A DNA stretch of 64,000 bases from Paraburkholderia azotifigens (GCF_007995085.1 NZ_VOQS01000005.1:1674001-1738000), one strand, 5' to 3'; shown: positions 52,980-63,152, counted from the stretch's first letter. The notes: generated from the sequence alone by a model not told the origin. Program-made: numbers and translations.

Positions 52980-53690
52980 ATGGGAAACGACGGAGTCGTC
53001 GCGGTCGAGAAAGCGCTTTCGCTGCTGGACTGCTTCAAGCCAGGAGCCGAGTCGCAGTCGCTCGCGATGCTCTCGCAAGCGTCCGGCATGCACAAGACGA
53101 CGGTCTACAGATTGATGAACTCGCTGGAGCGAATGGGTTATGTCGTCCGCGCGCAATCGGGCAACTATTCGCTGGGGCATCGCGTGCTGTACCTGGGCAA
53201 GCTATACGAGCAGTCGTTCCATCTGTCCACGGTGGTGGAGCCGGCGCTGCACGCGCTGGCCGCGCTGACGAAGGAGAGCGCATCGTACTACGTTCACGAC
53301 AACGGGCAGCGGCTTTGCCTTTTCCGGGCGGAGCCGTCCGAAGGTCTGCGTGAAACGCGGCTCGCGGGAACGACGCTACCGCTCGACGACACAGCCATCA
53401 GCCAGGTGATCCGCTTCTGGGGACTCGGCGAACCGATTTACGACGAGCCGCCTGCACTGCCGATCTTCACGGCGGGCGCGCGCGACGTACATACGGCCGC
53501 GTTCGCCGTGCCGATTTTCGGCGCTGGCGACAAGTTCATGGCGGCGCTGACGCTTTCCGGTCCCGCGTCGCGCCTTAGCGCCGCGCATACATCAGGCGAG
53601 CTGGATAGACCGCAACTGGACGCGGCCGCTGATCTGTCCCGGAAGCTCGGAGCGAGTGTCGCGTTCTGCGAGAACATCTACGGCACGTGA
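52980..53690 (+). CDS. IclR family transcriptional regulator, copy 1
   Basis: 236 aa. The N-terminal winged helix (VVAVEKALSLLDCF, SLAMLSQASGMHKTTVYRLMNSLERMGYV) is followed by the IclR effector domain (SFHLSTVVEPALHALAALTKESASYYV, HTAAFAVPIFGAGDKFMAALTLSGPASRLS). GGGAGGCAGAA precedes the ATG. It is divergent from the eleven-gene operon, and the shared 165-bp region has two matching palindromes. It most likely controls that operon in response to a pathway intermediate. A clear paralogue is encoded tail-to-tail at 53714-54445. Confidence 0.92.
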   Translation: MGNDGVVAVEKALSLLDCFKPGAESQSLAMLSQASGMHKTTVYRLMNSLERMGYVVRAQSGNYSLGHRVLYLGKLYEQSFHLSTVVEPALHALAALTKESASYYVHDNGQRLCLFRAEPSEGLRETRLAGTTLPLDDTAISQVIRFWGLGEPIYDEPPALPIFTAGARDVHTAAFAVPIFGAGDKFMAALTLSGPASRLSAAHTSGELDRPQLDAAADLSRKLGASVAFCENIYGT

Positions 53691-53713
53691 CCGCCGCTTC
53701 AGCAAAGGCATGG

Positions 53714-54445
53714 TCAGGTCGACGAGCCGCTCGTCGCCTGGCTGTAGACGCGCTCGCACAACGCCGCGCTGGCGCCGAGCCGGCGCGACAGATCCATCGC
53801 GGCACTGACGTGCCGTGCAATGGACGAACCGTCGGTACGGGCCGCTTCCAGACTCGATGCCGCGCCTGACAACGTCAAGGCGGCCAGGAACTGGTCGCCG
53901 GCGCCGAAGACCGGCAGCGCGGATGCGGCCGTATGCACATTGCGCGCACCGGACTTGAAGATCGGAAGCGCCGGAGCGCAATCGAAGACGGGCTCTTCGA
54001 GCCCCCAGTAGCGGAGTACGTCGCTGGTGGGCGTGTTGTCGAAATCTCGCACATCGCCGGGGATTCGCGTGATACGCAGCCCCTCCACCGGGTCCACCCT
54101 GAACAGACAGAGCCATCTGCCACGCTCGACGACGGAGTAGGACGCGCTTGCGCCCGTCGCCGTCGCAAGATCGCGCAAAGTCGGTTCGACCATGGCCGAC
54201 AGGCTGAACGACTGCTCGTAGAGCTTGCCAAGATAGTGCAGTCGATGCCCAGGAGAATAGATACCTTCATCTGAGCGGATGACGTAACTCATGCGCTCGA
54301 GCGAATTCATTAGCCGATAGACCGTGGTGACGGGTATGCCCGTCGTCTTGGCGAGCGCTGCAAGAGATAACGATTCCTTGCCCGGCTGGAAGCAATCGAG
54401 CAGGGACAAGACCTTTTCGACGGCGGCAACGCCCGTGTTGCTCAA
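53714..54445 (-). CDS. IclR family transcriptional regulator, copy 2
   Basis: 243 aa from the TTG at 54445 (TGAGG 7 nt upstream). This start gives LSNTGVAAVEKVLSLLDCF, parallel to copy 1; the frame also continues upstream without clear conservation. SLAALAKTTGIPVTTVYRLMNSLERM is the recognition region, and HTAASALPVFGAGDQFLAALTLSGAASSLEAAR is the effector-domain segment shared with copy 1. The two proteins align over their whole length and the genes are convergent, with 23 bp between stops. Its target may be the ABC transporter operon to its right or the same operon as copy 1. Confidence 0.87.
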   Translation of the reverse strand: MSNTGVAAVEKVLSLLDCFQPGKESLSLAALAKTTGIPVTTVYRLMNSLERMSYVIRSDEGIYSPGHRLHYLGKLYEQSFSLSAMVEPTLRDLATATGASASYSVVERGRWLCLFRVDPVEGLRITRIPGDVRDFDNTPTSDVLRYWGLEEPVFDCAPALPIFKSGARNVHTAASALPVFGAGDQFLAALTLSGAASSLEAARTDGSSIARHVSAAMDLSRRLGASAALCERVYSQATSGSST

Positions 54446-54629
54446 TGATGCCTCATTGTTTCGGCAGTTCCATGAATGAACTCGCCCAACTTCTCTCACG
54501 CATTTGCAGAACGAACAGTTGCGCATTTCGCCATCGCCTGACGCGTCATATGGGTTGAGACTCGCCTTCCCGGGTTTTCCTATGACGCGCATTGCCAGAT
54601 GCAGCGCACGAGCAAGGATTCCTGGCCGG

Positions 54630-56321
54630 TCACGCCGCGATCGCCTCACGCGCCCCTCCCGGAATGGCATTCAGCAGCGTGCGTGTGTAGGCATGCCGCG
54701 GATACCGCCAGATCTCGCGATGGCCCCCGCTTTCGACGATGCGCCCCCGCTGCATCACATGAACGCGATCCGCGATGTAGCGAACCACGGAAAGATCGTG
54801 CGAAATGAACAGCATCGACACGCCGAGTTCCTGCTTCAGATCGACGAGCAGATTGAGTATCTGCGCCTGAATGGAAACGTCGAGCGCCGACACGGGTTCG
54901 TCGCAGATCAGCAGATCCGGCTCGAGAACGAGTGCGCGCGCAATGCCGACACGTTGCCGCTGTCCGCCTGAAAACTCGTGAGGATAGCGATCGAGGGCCG
55001 TCGACGGCAGACGCACATGTTCGATTACGCCGCGAACGCGCGCCGCCCGCACACGTGCGTCGTTCACGCCATTCGCGACGAGCACCGTATCGAGAATCTG
55101 CCCGACGGTACGACGCGGATTCAACGACGCGTACGGGTCCTGAAACACCATCTGCACCTTGCGGCGCAGCGGCCTCAGCGCGCGCTCGTTCAGCGTGACG
55201 AGATCGACGCCGTCGAGCAGAATGGTCCCGCTCGCAACGTGCGCCACCCGCATGATCGCGCGCGACAGCGTCGATTTTCCGCAGCCCGATTCGCCGACCA
55301 GCCCGACCGACTCGCCTCGCCCGATATCGAACGACACGCCGTCCACGGCGCGCAACGGCGCTTTCTCGTGGCGCTGCGCGTAGTCGACGTGCAGGTCGCG
55401 CACCGAGAGCAACGGTTGCGCGCGATACGCGGTTTCATCTTCGTCCACTGCGCGAAACTTACGCGGCACCACCGTGAACACGGCCTCGCCATCGGCGGGC
55501 GCAGCGTGTCGTATCTCGGGCAACGTCGATGCGCGATAGTGCAGATCGTCGGCGAGATTCAACGACGCGCCGAGCAGACCGCGCGTATAAGCGTGCCTCG
55601 GGTCCGAAAAAATCTCCTCGACACGCGCTTCCTCGACCTTGCGTCCCGCCAGCATGACAGCCACACGATCCGCATGATCGGCCACCACGCCGAGATCGTG
55701 CGTGATGAGCAGCAACGCCATCGACAGCTCTTTGCGCAGCGTATTGAGCAAATCGAGTATGTGCGCCTGGATCGTGACGTCGAGCGCGGTCGTCGGCTCG
55801 TCGGCAATCAGAAGACGCGGCCGGCACGCAACCGCCATCGCGATCATCACGCGCTGCCGCTGTCCGCCCGACAGTTCGTGCGGGTAATCGGACACGCGGC
55901 GCTGCGGTTCAGGAATGCGCACGAGTTCGAGCAATTCGACGGCACGCCTGTGTGCGGCCGCTTTCGACAACCGCTCGTGCTGCTGAAGCGTTTCGACGAT
56001 CTGCGCGCCAATCGACAGCACGGGATTCAGCGACGTCATCGGCTCCTGAAAGATCATCGCGATGCTGCCGCCGCGCACGTCGCGCATCTGCCGCGCGTTC
56101 AAAGCGAGCAGATCCTGTCCGTCGAAGCGCACCGCGCCACTCACGCGCCCCGGCTCGGGAACGAGCCGCATCAGCGACAGCGCCGTCGCCGATTTGCCGC
56201 AGCCCGACTCGCCGACCAGCGCGAGCGTCTCACCCGGCGCGATGTCGAAATCGATGCCGCGCACGGCTTCATGCGCACCGAAACTGACGCGCAGATCACG
56301 CACTTCAAGCAGATGGCTCAC
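54630..56321 (-). CDS. Dipeptide/opine-type ABC transporter ATP-binding protein, two fused ATPase domains
   Basis: 563 aa made of two complete ABC domains. Domain 1 has Walker [10 protein letters not shown], signature [10 protein letters not shown] and Walker [13 protein letters not shown]. Domain 2 has [19 protein letters not shown] and [12 protein letters not shown]. Each is followed by the oligopeptide-type C-terminal motif ([20 protein letters not shown]). It corresponds to a DppD-DppF (or GsiA-like) fusion. It is the last gene of an importer operon, 10 bp after the DppC-like permease. It energises uptake together with the two permeases and the binding protein at 58331. Confidence 0.94.
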   Translation of the reverse strand: MSHLLEVRDLRVSFGAHEAVRGIDFDIAPGETLALVGESGCGKSATALSLMRLVPEPGRVSGAVRFDGQDLLALNARQMRDVRGGSIAMIFQEPMTSLNPVLSIGAQIVETLQQHERLSKAAAHRRAVELLELVRIPEPQRRVSDYPHELSGGQRQRVMIAMAVACRPRLLIADEPTTALDVTIQAHILDLLNTLRKELSMALLLITHDLGVVADHADRVAVMLAGRKVEEARVEEIFSDPRHAYTRGLLGASLNLADDLHYRASTLPEIRHAAPADGEAVFTVVPRKFRAVDEDETAYRAQPLLSVRDLHVDYAQRHEKAPLRAVDGVSFDIGRGESVGLVGESGCGKSTLSRAIMRVAHVASGTILLDGVDLVTLNERALRPLRRKVQMVFQDPYASLNPRRTVGQILDTVLVANGVNDARVRAARVRGVIEHVRLPSTALDRYPHEFSGGQRQRVGIARALVLEPDLLICDEPVSALDVSIQAQILNLLVDLKQELGVSMLFISHDLSVVRYIADRVHVMQRGRIVESGGHREIWRYPRHAYTRTLLNAIPGGAREAIAA

Positions 56322-56331
56322 GTCGTATCTC

Positions 56332-57306
56332 TCAGGTTCGTTGCCGCAGGCGCGGATTCAGCGCGTCGTTCAGGCCGTCGCCCAGCAGGTTCAGCGCCAG
56401 CACCGCCAGCACGATCGCCGCGCCCGGCAATGCGGTCAGATACCACGCGGTGCGCAACGAATCGCGCCCGGAGCCGATCATGCCGCCCCAGCTGACGACA
56501 TTCGGATCGCCCATGCCGAGAAACGACAGCGACGATTCGATCAGGATCGCGCTCGCGACCATCACCGACGCGGTGACGATCACAGGCGGCAGCGCATTCG
56601 GCAAGACTTCGCCGAAGATGATCCGCGTGTTGCTGAAGCCCTGCGTGCGCGCGGCCAGCACGAACTCGGAGCGGCGCAGCGTACGAAACTCGGCGCGCAC
56701 GATGCGCGCAACAGTCGGCCACGAAGCGATGCCAATCGCGAGCGCGATCACCGTGACGTTCGGCCTGCCGATCGCGACGATCACGATGACCAGCAGGAAC
56801 GACGGCACCGTCTGGAACAACTCGGTGATGCGTACCAGCACGTCGTCGATCAAGCCGCCGAAGTATCCGCCAACCGCCCCGACCAGCGTGCCGATCACGA
56901 GCCCCAACGCCGCCGATGCCGCGCCGATCAGCAGCGACACGCGCGTGCCATGTGCGATGCCCGCCGCGACGTCGCGGCCCAGCGAGTCCGTGCCGAGCCA
57001 ATACTGCGGATCGCTGCCCGGCCACTCGAACGGCGCGCCGACCATGTCGAGCGGATCGCCGGGAAAGAGGCGCGGCGCGAGCAGCGCCAGCGCGACGAAT
57101 GCGGCCAGCAGCACGAGTCCGGCGCACGCGGACGGATTACGCAGCAGCGCGCGCCACGCGCCCGGCTGTACGCGTGCGCTGTGATTGGCGGCTTCGCCAT
57201 CCGCCTGACGGCCAAACAGCGCGCCGCCAAGCTGACGCCGCCATGGCGCGGCGCTCGACGATGCATCGGCCGGCGTCGAATGCAGTTTCGGGGAATCGGT
57301 ACTCAT
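56332..57306 (-). CDS. ABC transporter permease, DppC/OppC-like
   Basis: 324 aa from the ATG at 57306 (GGAGGAACGCGC upstream). One N-terminal helix (ACAGLVLLAAFVALALLAPRLFPGDP) and the periplasmic YWLGTDSLGRDVAAGIAHGTRVSLLIG signature precede five core helices. The EAA-like loop is FVLAARTQGFSNTRIIFGEVLPNALP, the contact with the ATPase. It forms a heterodimer with the DppB-like permease upstream (24 bp away). Confidence 0.93.
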   Translation of the reverse strand: MSTDSPKLHSTPADASSSAAPWRRQLGGALFGRQADGEAANHSARVQPGAWRALLRNPSACAGLVLLAAFVALALLAPRLFPGDPLDMVGAPFEWPGSDPQYWLGTDSLGRDVAAGIAHGTRVSLLIGAASAALGLVIGTLVGAVGGYFGGLIDDVLVRITELFQTVPSFLLVIVIVAIGRPNVTVIALAIGIASWPTVARIVRAEFRTLRRSEFVLAARTQGFSNTRIIFGEVLPNALPPVIVTASVMVASAILIESSLSFLGMGDPNVVSWGGMIGSGRDSLRTAWYLTALPGAAIVLAVLALNLLGDGLNDALNPRLRQRT

Positions 57307-57330
57307 TGCGCGTTCCTCCACAGAAAAGCG

Positions 57331-58311
57331 TCACGCGACGCGCGGATCGAGCCACGCCTGCAACAGATCGACCACCACGTTCGCCACGATCACGAGCAGC
57401 GACGACAGCAGCAGCACGCCGAGCAAGACGCTGAAATCGCGGGCCAGCACGGCGTCGAGTGCGAGACGGCCGAGGCCGGGCCAGCTGAACACCGTCTCCG
57501 TCACAGCCGCGCCGCCGAGCAGCGTGCCGAAATGCATGCCGACGATCGTCGTCAGCGGCATCAATGCATTGCGCAGCACATGACGCACGGTGACGCGCCA
57601 CGGATGCAGTCCCTTCGCATGCGCGGTCCGTACGAAATCCTGGCGCTGCACTTCGAGCATCGCGGCGCGCGTGAGACGCGCATAGATCGCAACGAAGAAC
57701 GTCGACAGCGTCGCGGCGGGCAGCAGCACGTGCTTCGCCAGATCGGCGAGATATGCGAAGCCATGCAGGTTCGCGCCGATCGTCACGTTGCCGCCGCTCG
57801 GCAGCCAGCCGAGCCGCACCGAGAACAGCACGATCGCGAGCAGCCCGATCCAGAAGCCGGGCGTCGAATAGAACAGCAGCGCGAGCACGGACAACACGCG
57901 GTCGGGCCATTTCCCGGCCCAATGCGCCATCACCGCGCCGAGCACGACGCCGACGACGAGCGCCAGCGACAGCGCCGAGCCCATCAGCAGCAGCGTGTTC
58001 GGCAGACGCGACAGGATCAGCTGCATCACGGGCATGTCGTAGCGCGGCGAATAGCCGAGGCTGAAGTGCGCCAGATGCGACAGATAACTCCACAACTGCT
58101 GTAGCAGGGTCTGGTCGAGACCGAACTTCGCGCGCAGCATCGCCATCGTTTCGGCCGTCGCGGAACCGGCTTCGCCTGCGATCACGTCGGCGGCGTCGCC
58201 GGGCATCAGCTTCAGCAGGAAGAAGTTGAGAATGACGATGCCGATCACAGTCGGCAACGCCTGCCAGGCGGTGCGACTCGCGATGGTGTGCCAGCGCGCG
58301 CGTCGTGTCAT
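57331..58311 (-). CDS. ABC transporter permease, DppB/OppB-like
   Basis: 326 aa, six helices. ALPTVIGIVILNFFLLKLMPGDAADVIAGE is the N-terminal helix with the conserved LxPGD, and TRAAMLEVQRQDFVRTAHAKGLHPWRVTVRHVLRNA is the EAA loop. The C-terminal VFSWPGLGRLALDAVLARDFSVLLGVLLL is typical of OppB/DppB. It lies 19 bp after the binding-protein gene. Confidence 0.93.
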   Translation of the reverse strand: MTRRARWHTIASRTAWQALPTVIGIVILNFFLLKLMPGDAADVIAGEAGSATAETMAMLRAKFGLDQTLLQQLWSYLSHLAHFSLGYSPRYDMPVMQLILSRLPNTLLLMGSALSLALVVGVVLGAVMAHWAGKWPDRVLSVLALLFYSTPGFWIGLLAIVLFSVRLGWLPSGGNVTIGANLHGFAYLADLAKHVLLPAATLSTFFVAIYARLTRAAMLEVQRQDFVRTAHAKGLHPWRVTVRHVLRNALMPLTTIVGMHFGTLLGGAAVTETVFSWPGLGRLALDAVLARDFSVLLGVLLLSSLLVIVANVVVDLLQAWLDPRVA

Positions 58312-58330
58312 GTCGTCTCTCTCCTTCGGC

Positions 58331-59935
58331 TCAAGCGCTCAGCCAGACATCGGCGAGATTGCCTTCGAGACCTTGTGCCGTCACCGTATGGTCGTGCACG
58401 CGGCGATTCGCGAGCGTGATCATGCGCGGCGCGACCAGGTTCAGGATGGGCAGATCGCGATAGACCGCCTGCTGGAACTGCCGGTACAGCGACACGCGGC
58501 GGCTCTCGTCGGGTTCCGTCGAAGCCGTCTCCAGCAGCCGGTCGACTTCGGGGTTGCTGTAGTGCGGCGCATTCGAAAACGGCACGCCCGGCCGGATGTT
58601 CTTCGACCAGTACAGGCGCTGCACGCCGACGCTCGGATCGAACAGCGTGTTCACGCCGATGCTCGTGAAGTCGAATTGCCGGTCGCTATAGACACGCTTG
58701 AGGAACGAAGGCAGATCCTGCGCGCGCACGGTCACGTCGATGCCGACCCGCGCGAGCGCCGACTTCACATAGTCGGCCTGGCGGCGATACATGTCGCCGT
58801 ACGGCAGGTAGTCGTGCGTCAACTTGAAACGCACGCCGCCCGCGCCGCGCGGATGCCCGGCGGCATCGAGCAGCTTTTCGGCGGCGGCGGGATCGAACGC
58901 ATACGGCGCGAGCTGCGCGTCGTGATACGGCGACGCAGGCGTGATCGGCGTCGGAGAAAGGTCGGCGTAACCGTAGGCGACGGTTTTCTGCACGACTTGT
59001 GCATTGATCGAATGCGCGATCGCCTGGCGCACGCGCACGTCTTTCAGGATCGGATGATCGAGATTGAAGTCGATCTCCGACAATGGTTCGAGAAAACGAT
59101 AGCCGCGCGTTTCAACGGCAAGCTGCGGCAGTTGCGTGAGCCGCGGCAAATCGGTCAACGGCACCGGGTTCTCGCCGCCGAGATCGAGCGCGCCTGTTTC
59201 GAACGCAGCGGAGCGCGCAGCCGGATCGGGAATCACCTTGTAGACGAGCGAATCGATGTACGGCTTGCCCGCGTCCCAGTAATCCGGGTTGCGTTCATAG
59301 ACGATGTTCGCGCCGCGCGTCCACGACTTGAAGCGGAACGGCCCTGTTCCGACAGGCGCGTTGTTGTGCGGATTCGTCAGCGGATCGCCGCTTGCATACA
59401 GATGCTTCGGCACGATCGGCGACTCACCCGCCGACAGCGCCTTGATGAGAAACGGCGCCGGCTTCGTCAATTCGATCGTCACAGTGTTCGCGTTCGTCGC
59501 GAGTACTTTCGATACGTTTGCGAACGTGCTGCGCCCGCGCGGATGCACGGACTTCAGCAGTTCGACCGAAAACGCGACGTCATCGGCGGTGAACGGCTTG
59601 CCGTCGTGCCAGCGGACGTTCTGGCGCAGCGTGAACGTGTAGCGCAGACCATCGGGACTGATCGACCACGCGGTGGCCAGTTGCGGCTTCGGCTTGAGAT
59701 CGGAGTCATAGGCAAGCAACCCTTCCAGCACTTTCGAACTGGCGGCCAATGCGGGCCCCGTCGTCTGGAAGATCGACACCAGCACGGGCGGCTCGGGATT
59801 GATCAGCACGTTGAGCGTGCCGCCGCGACGCGGCGCGCCCGCGTTCGTCTGCGCGAGCGCGAGGGACGACAGGCCGACGCCCGCCAGGGTGGAACCGGAT
59901 GCGATCAGAAACTCGCGTCGCGTAAGACGTGCCAT
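58331..59935 (-). CDS. ABC transporter substrate-binding protein (family 5), Tat-dependent, copy 1
   Basis: 534 aa from the ATG at 59935. The N-terminus MARLTRREFLIASGSTLAG is a twin-arginine signal ending near SLALA-QTN. SBP_bac_5 features: GGTLNVLINPEP, YTFTLRQNVRWHDGKPFTADDVAFSVELLK, and PVGTGPFRFKSWTRG. It is the first gene of the importer operon and probably the main receptor. A paralogue of almost the same length is encoded divergently at 60163. The family binds peptides, opines, nickel chelates and sulfur compounds; the substrate cannot be read. Confidence 0.92.
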   Translation of the reverse strand: MARLTRREFLIASGSTLAGVGLSSLALAQTNAGAPRRGGTLNVLINPEPPVLVSIFQTTGPALAASSKVLEGLLAYDSDLKPKPQLATAWSISPDGLRYTFTLRQNVRWHDGKPFTADDVAFSVELLKSVHPRGRSTFANVSKVLATNANTVTIELTKPAPFLIKALSAGESPIVPKHLYASGDPLTNPHNNAPVGTGPFRFKSWTRGANIVYERNPDYWDAGKPYIDSLVYKVIPDPAARSAAFETGALDLGGENPVPLTDLPRLTQLPQLAVETRGYRFLEPLSEIDFNLDHPILKDVRVRQAIAHSINAQVVQKTVAYGYADLSPTPITPASPYHDAQLAPYAFDPAAAEKLLDAAGHPRGAGGVRFKLTHDYLPYGDMYRRQADYVKSALARVGIDVTVRAQDLPSFLKRVYSDRQFDFTSIGVNTLFDPSVGVQRLYWSKNIRPGVPFSNAPHYSNPEVDRLLETASTEPDESRRVSLYRQFQQAVYRDLPILNLVAPRMITLANRRVHDHTVTAQGLEGNLADVWLSA

Positions 59936-60162
59936 TCGAATGCTTTCCTTCGGGTGTGGATGATGTCGTTGATGTGCCTGGCGTTGCGCGATGGCCAGAC
60001 TCAGCATGCTAGCAATGCACTTTGCAGCAGCGAACGAAGCGTTGGTGCTATCGATATGACGCGCAAGACGCGCCGTGCTATCGATAGAAAAATTGATTCG
60101 TTTTGCGAACGCGAGAGACGAATCACCATGTCCCGTCTCATGTCCCCGACAGGATTCCGTTC

Positions 60163-61782
60163 ATGCCACGAATCGATCGCCGTCAATTTCTCGCGCTCGC
60201 GGGTACGCTGGCCGCTGCAGCACCGTTACCGTATGGCGTGCCGTATGCGTTCGGTGCGACCCCGCCCGCCCCGCGACGTGGCGGCGTGCTGACACTGCTC
60301 GTCGATCCCGAGCCGCCGACCTTGCTCTCCATCGCGAACACGGCAGGCTCAACGGTCAAGACCAGCGCGAAGACCAACGAAGGCCTGCTGAAGTACGGCT
60401 TCGATCTGCAACCGCAGCCGCAACTCGCGACGGCATGGCAGGTCAGCAGCGACGGTCTGCAATATCGCTTCACACTGCGGCGCGGCGTCAAATGGCATGA
60501 CGGGCAGCCGTTCACCTCGGCGGACGTGGCGTTTTCGATCGGATTGCTGAAGGAAGTGCATCCGCGCGGACGCGGCACGTTCGCGAACGTAACGGAAGTG
60601 CGCACGCCCGACGACGCGACAGCGATCGTCATATTGTCGAAACCGTCGCCGTATCTGCTGCGCGCATTCGATTCTGCGGAGTCGCCCATCGTGCCGAAGC
60701 ACCTGTATCGTGATACGGAGCTGCAAAAGATCGCCGCACATCCGAACAACAATGCGCCCATCGGTACGGGGCCGTTCCGTTTCAAGGAATGGGTGCGCGG
60801 CTCGCATGTGATCTACGAGCGCAATCCGGACTACTGGGATGCAGGCAAGCCGTACATCGACCGGCTCATCGTCAAGTTCATTCCCGACCCTGCGGCGCGC
60901 GCGGCGGCGTTCGAATCGGGCACCGTCGATCTGGGCGGCGAAAGCCCCGTGCCGCTTTCCGACCTGGCGCGTCTGCGCGACAACCCGACGCTGACATTCG
61001 ATACACGCGGCTACGAGTATTCGATCACGCAGACGCGCATCGAATTCAATCTCGACCACCCGATTCTTGGCAAACTGCCCGTGCGCCAGGCGATCGCCCA
61101 TGCGCTCGATCGCAAGGTCATCCGCAATACGATCTGGTACGGCTATGCAAACGACTCGCCGACGCCGATCGCGCCGGGGTCGCCGTTTCACGATCCGCGT
61201 CCGACGCCGTATCCGTACGATCCGAAGAAAGCGGAAGCGCTGCTCGACGCCGCCGGTTATCCGCGCCGCGCGGACGGCAAGCGCTTTGCGCTCGTGCATG
61301 ACTTCCTGCCGTACGGCGACGGCTTCAAACGGGTGGCCGATTATCTGAAAACCGCGCTCGCGCGCGTCGGCATCGACGTGACGATCCGCGCGCAGGATTT
61401 TCCGACCTATATCCGGCGCGTCTATACGGAGCGCGATTTCGAGTTCACTAACAATTCGATGGGCAATTTCTTCGATCCGACGGCGGGCGTTCAACGGCTC
61501 TACTGGTCGCAGAACTTCAAGCGCGGTGTGCCGTTTTCCAATGGTTCGCACTACACGAACGCCGATGTCGACCGCCTGCTCGAAGCGGCGGCTGTCGAAT
61601 CCGACACGGCGAAGCGCCGCGAACTGTTCGCGCGCTTTCAGCAAATCGTCGAAGACGAACTGCCCGACATCAACCTCGTTTCCTTGAAGCAGGTGACGAT
61701 CGCGAACAGCCGCGTGCAGGATCACACGACGACGGCCTCGGGACTCAACGGCACGCTCGCCGACGTATGGCTGCGTGCGTAA
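60163..61782 (+). CDS. ABC transporter substrate-binding protein (family 5), Tat-dependent, copy 2
   Basis: 539 aa from the ATG at 60163, giving MPRIDRRQFLALAGTLAAAA, a twin-arginine signal. It aligns with copy 1 throughout: shared GGVLTLLVDPEPPTLLSI, RFTLRRGVKWHDGQPF, PIGTGPFRFKEWVRG, RNPDYWDAGKPYID, and TASGLNGTLADVWLRA at the end. Because it is divergent from the importer operon and has no permease of its own, it likely feeds the same membrane complex with a second ligand. It precedes the LLM monooxygenase gene on the plus strand by 170 bp. Confidence 0.92.
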   Translation: MPRIDRRQFLALAGTLAAAAPLPYGVPYAFGATPPAPRRGGVLTLLVDPEPPTLLSIANTAGSTVKTSAKTNEGLLKYGFDLQPQPQLATAWQVSSDGLQYRFTLRRGVKWHDGQPFTSADVAFSIGLLKEVHPRGRGTFANVTEVRTPDDATAIVILSKPSPYLLRAFDSAESPIVPKHLYRDTELQKIAAHPNNNAPIGTGPFRFKEWVRGSHVIYERNPDYWDAGKPYIDRLIVKFIPDPAARAAAFESGTVDLGGESPVPLSDLARLRDNPTLTFDTRGYEYSITQTRIEFNLDHPILGKLPVRQAIAHALDRKVIRNTIWYGYANDSPTPIAPGSPFHDPRPTPYPYDPKKAEALLDAAGYPRRADGKRFALVHDFLPYGDGFKRVADYLKTALARVGIDVTIRAQDFPTYIRRVYTERDFEFTNNSMGNFFDPTAGVQRLYWSQNFKRGVPFSNGSHYTNADVDRLLEAAAVESDTAKRRELFARFQQIVEDELPDINLVSLKQVTIANSRVQDHTTTASGLNGTLADVWLRA

Positions 61783-61952
61783 CGGGCAATAGGAAAGCAG
61801 AAATGCCTGGTTGGCGATGTCCGGCTGCGCATGCTTAACTTTTTCGCTGGAGCGCGCGATGTCGTTCGGACATTCATCCCGACCGGCTCGCGTCACTGCA
61901 ATCACACGCGCCGCGCGTCTCCTGCGCCGCGCGCTTTGCTGGAGACATCATC

Positions 61953-63152
61953 GTGAGCGACATATCGTACGTTGGGCAACGCGGTACGCGCGCGGGCGCA
62001 AGCGCCTTCGTAGACGTGCCATCGCCCGCCGGCTTCCCCGACAGCCCCGCATCGCGCGTGCTTGCGCAACCATTGATGCTCGGCCTGTTCCTGCCCATCC
62101 AGGCGGGTGGATGGAGCGCATCGACGCTTCCGCGCACCACCGACTGGTCGTTCGACTACAACGCCGACCTTGTGCTCAAGGCGGAGGCGCTTGGCTTTGA
62201 TCTTGTGTTCGCGTTGTCGCAATGGCTGCCGAAAGGCGGTTATGGCGGCGTGTTCAACGGCCAGGCGCTCGATTCGTTCATGACGCTCGCCGCGTTGACG
62301 GCGCGCACCCAGCGCATCATTCTCGTCGCCACGAGCCACGTGCTATACGGCCCGTGGCATCCGCTGCACTTCGCGAAATTCACCGCGACGCTCGATCACA
62401 TCTCGCGCGGCCGCTGGGGCATCAACGTGGTGACGGGGCATCGCGCCGTCGAGCACGAGATGTTCGGCTGGCATCGTATCGAGCATGACCGGCGCTACGA
62501 GATGGCAGCCGAGTTTCTCGATGCCGTCCAGCAACTCTGGGCGCAAACCGACAACTTCACGTTCGAGCCGGAGCTGTCCAGCTGGCGATTGAACGGCGCA
62601 TTCGTCACACCGAAACCGAAGTATGGGCGGCCGTTGCTGATCAACGCGACAGGCTCGGATGCCGGCATCGATTTCGCATCACGCTATTCGGACGTGGTTT
62701 TCATCACAAGCCCGGCGGGCACCGATATCGACAGCGCGCTTGATGCACTGCCCGTTCATGCCGCACGCGTCAAAGCCGCAGCCGCCGCTCGCGGACGCCG
62801 GATCCGCACGCTGCTCAATCCCCTCGTGGTCTGCCGCGACACATCTGCCGAAGCGCGCGCATATCGCGACGCGATCGTCGCGCATGCCGACGAAGGCAGC
62901 TTCCATCGTTTCGACAGCGATGCACATGCGTGGCGCGGCGGCAACGAACAGCGCTCGCAGGCAGCGGCGCGCGCGGTGGGGGGCAATGTGTCGATCGTCG
63001 GCTCGCCGGAGGAAGTGGCAGACTACATCGTGCGTTTGCACAAGGCGGGCATCGACGGCGTGCAGTTGAGCTTCTACGACTTCAAGCCCGATCTCGACTT
63101 CTTCGGCGAGCGGGTGTTGCCCTTGCTCCGCGAAGCCGGCCTGCGCTCGTGA
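61953..63152 (+). CDS. LLM class flavin-dependent oxidoreductase (SfnG/DmoA/RutA-like monooxygenase)
   Basis: 399 aa from the GTG at 61953 (GGAG 10 nt upstream). Bacterial-luciferase fold: LMLGLFLPIQAGGWSASTLPRTTDWSFDYN at strand 1, AEALGFDLVFALSQW, SHVLYGPWHPLHFAKFTATLDHISRGRWGINVVTGH, and VSIVGSPEEVADYIVRLHKAGIDGVQLSFYDF. These are characteristic of reduced-flavin monooxygenases that act on dimethyl sulfone (SfnG), pyrimidines (RutA) or alkanesulfonates. No flavin reductase is next to it in the window. Its neighbours, a family-5 ABC importer and a second LLM enzyme, fit uptake and oxidative cleavage of an organosulfur compound; this is inferred. Confidence 0.88.
   Translation: MSDISYVGQRGTRAGASAFVDVPSPAGFPDSPASRVLAQPLMLGLFLPIQAGGWSASTLPRTTDWSFDYNADLVLKAEALGFDLVFALSQWLPKGGYGGVFNGQALDSFMTLAALTARTQRIILVATSHVLYGPWHPLHFAKFTATLDHISRGRWGINVVTGHRAVEHEMFGWHRIEHDRRYEMAAEFLDAVQQLWAQTDNFTFEPELSSWRLNGAFVTPKPKYGRPLLINATGSDAGIDFASRYSDVVFITSPAGTDIDSALDALPVHAARVKAAAAARGRRIRTLLNPLVVCRDTSAEARAYRDAIVAHADEGSFHRFDSDAHAWRGGNEQRSQAAARAVGGNVSIVGSPEEVADYIVRLHKAGIDGVQLSFYDFKPDLDFFGERVLPLLREAGLRS

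Noticed and set aside
56062..60292. Two long plus-strand frames (about 680 codons each) opposite the ABC transporter and binding protein
   Set aside because: Both are antisense to genes with complete family motifs, and their own sequence is low-complexity Arg/His/Gln-rich.
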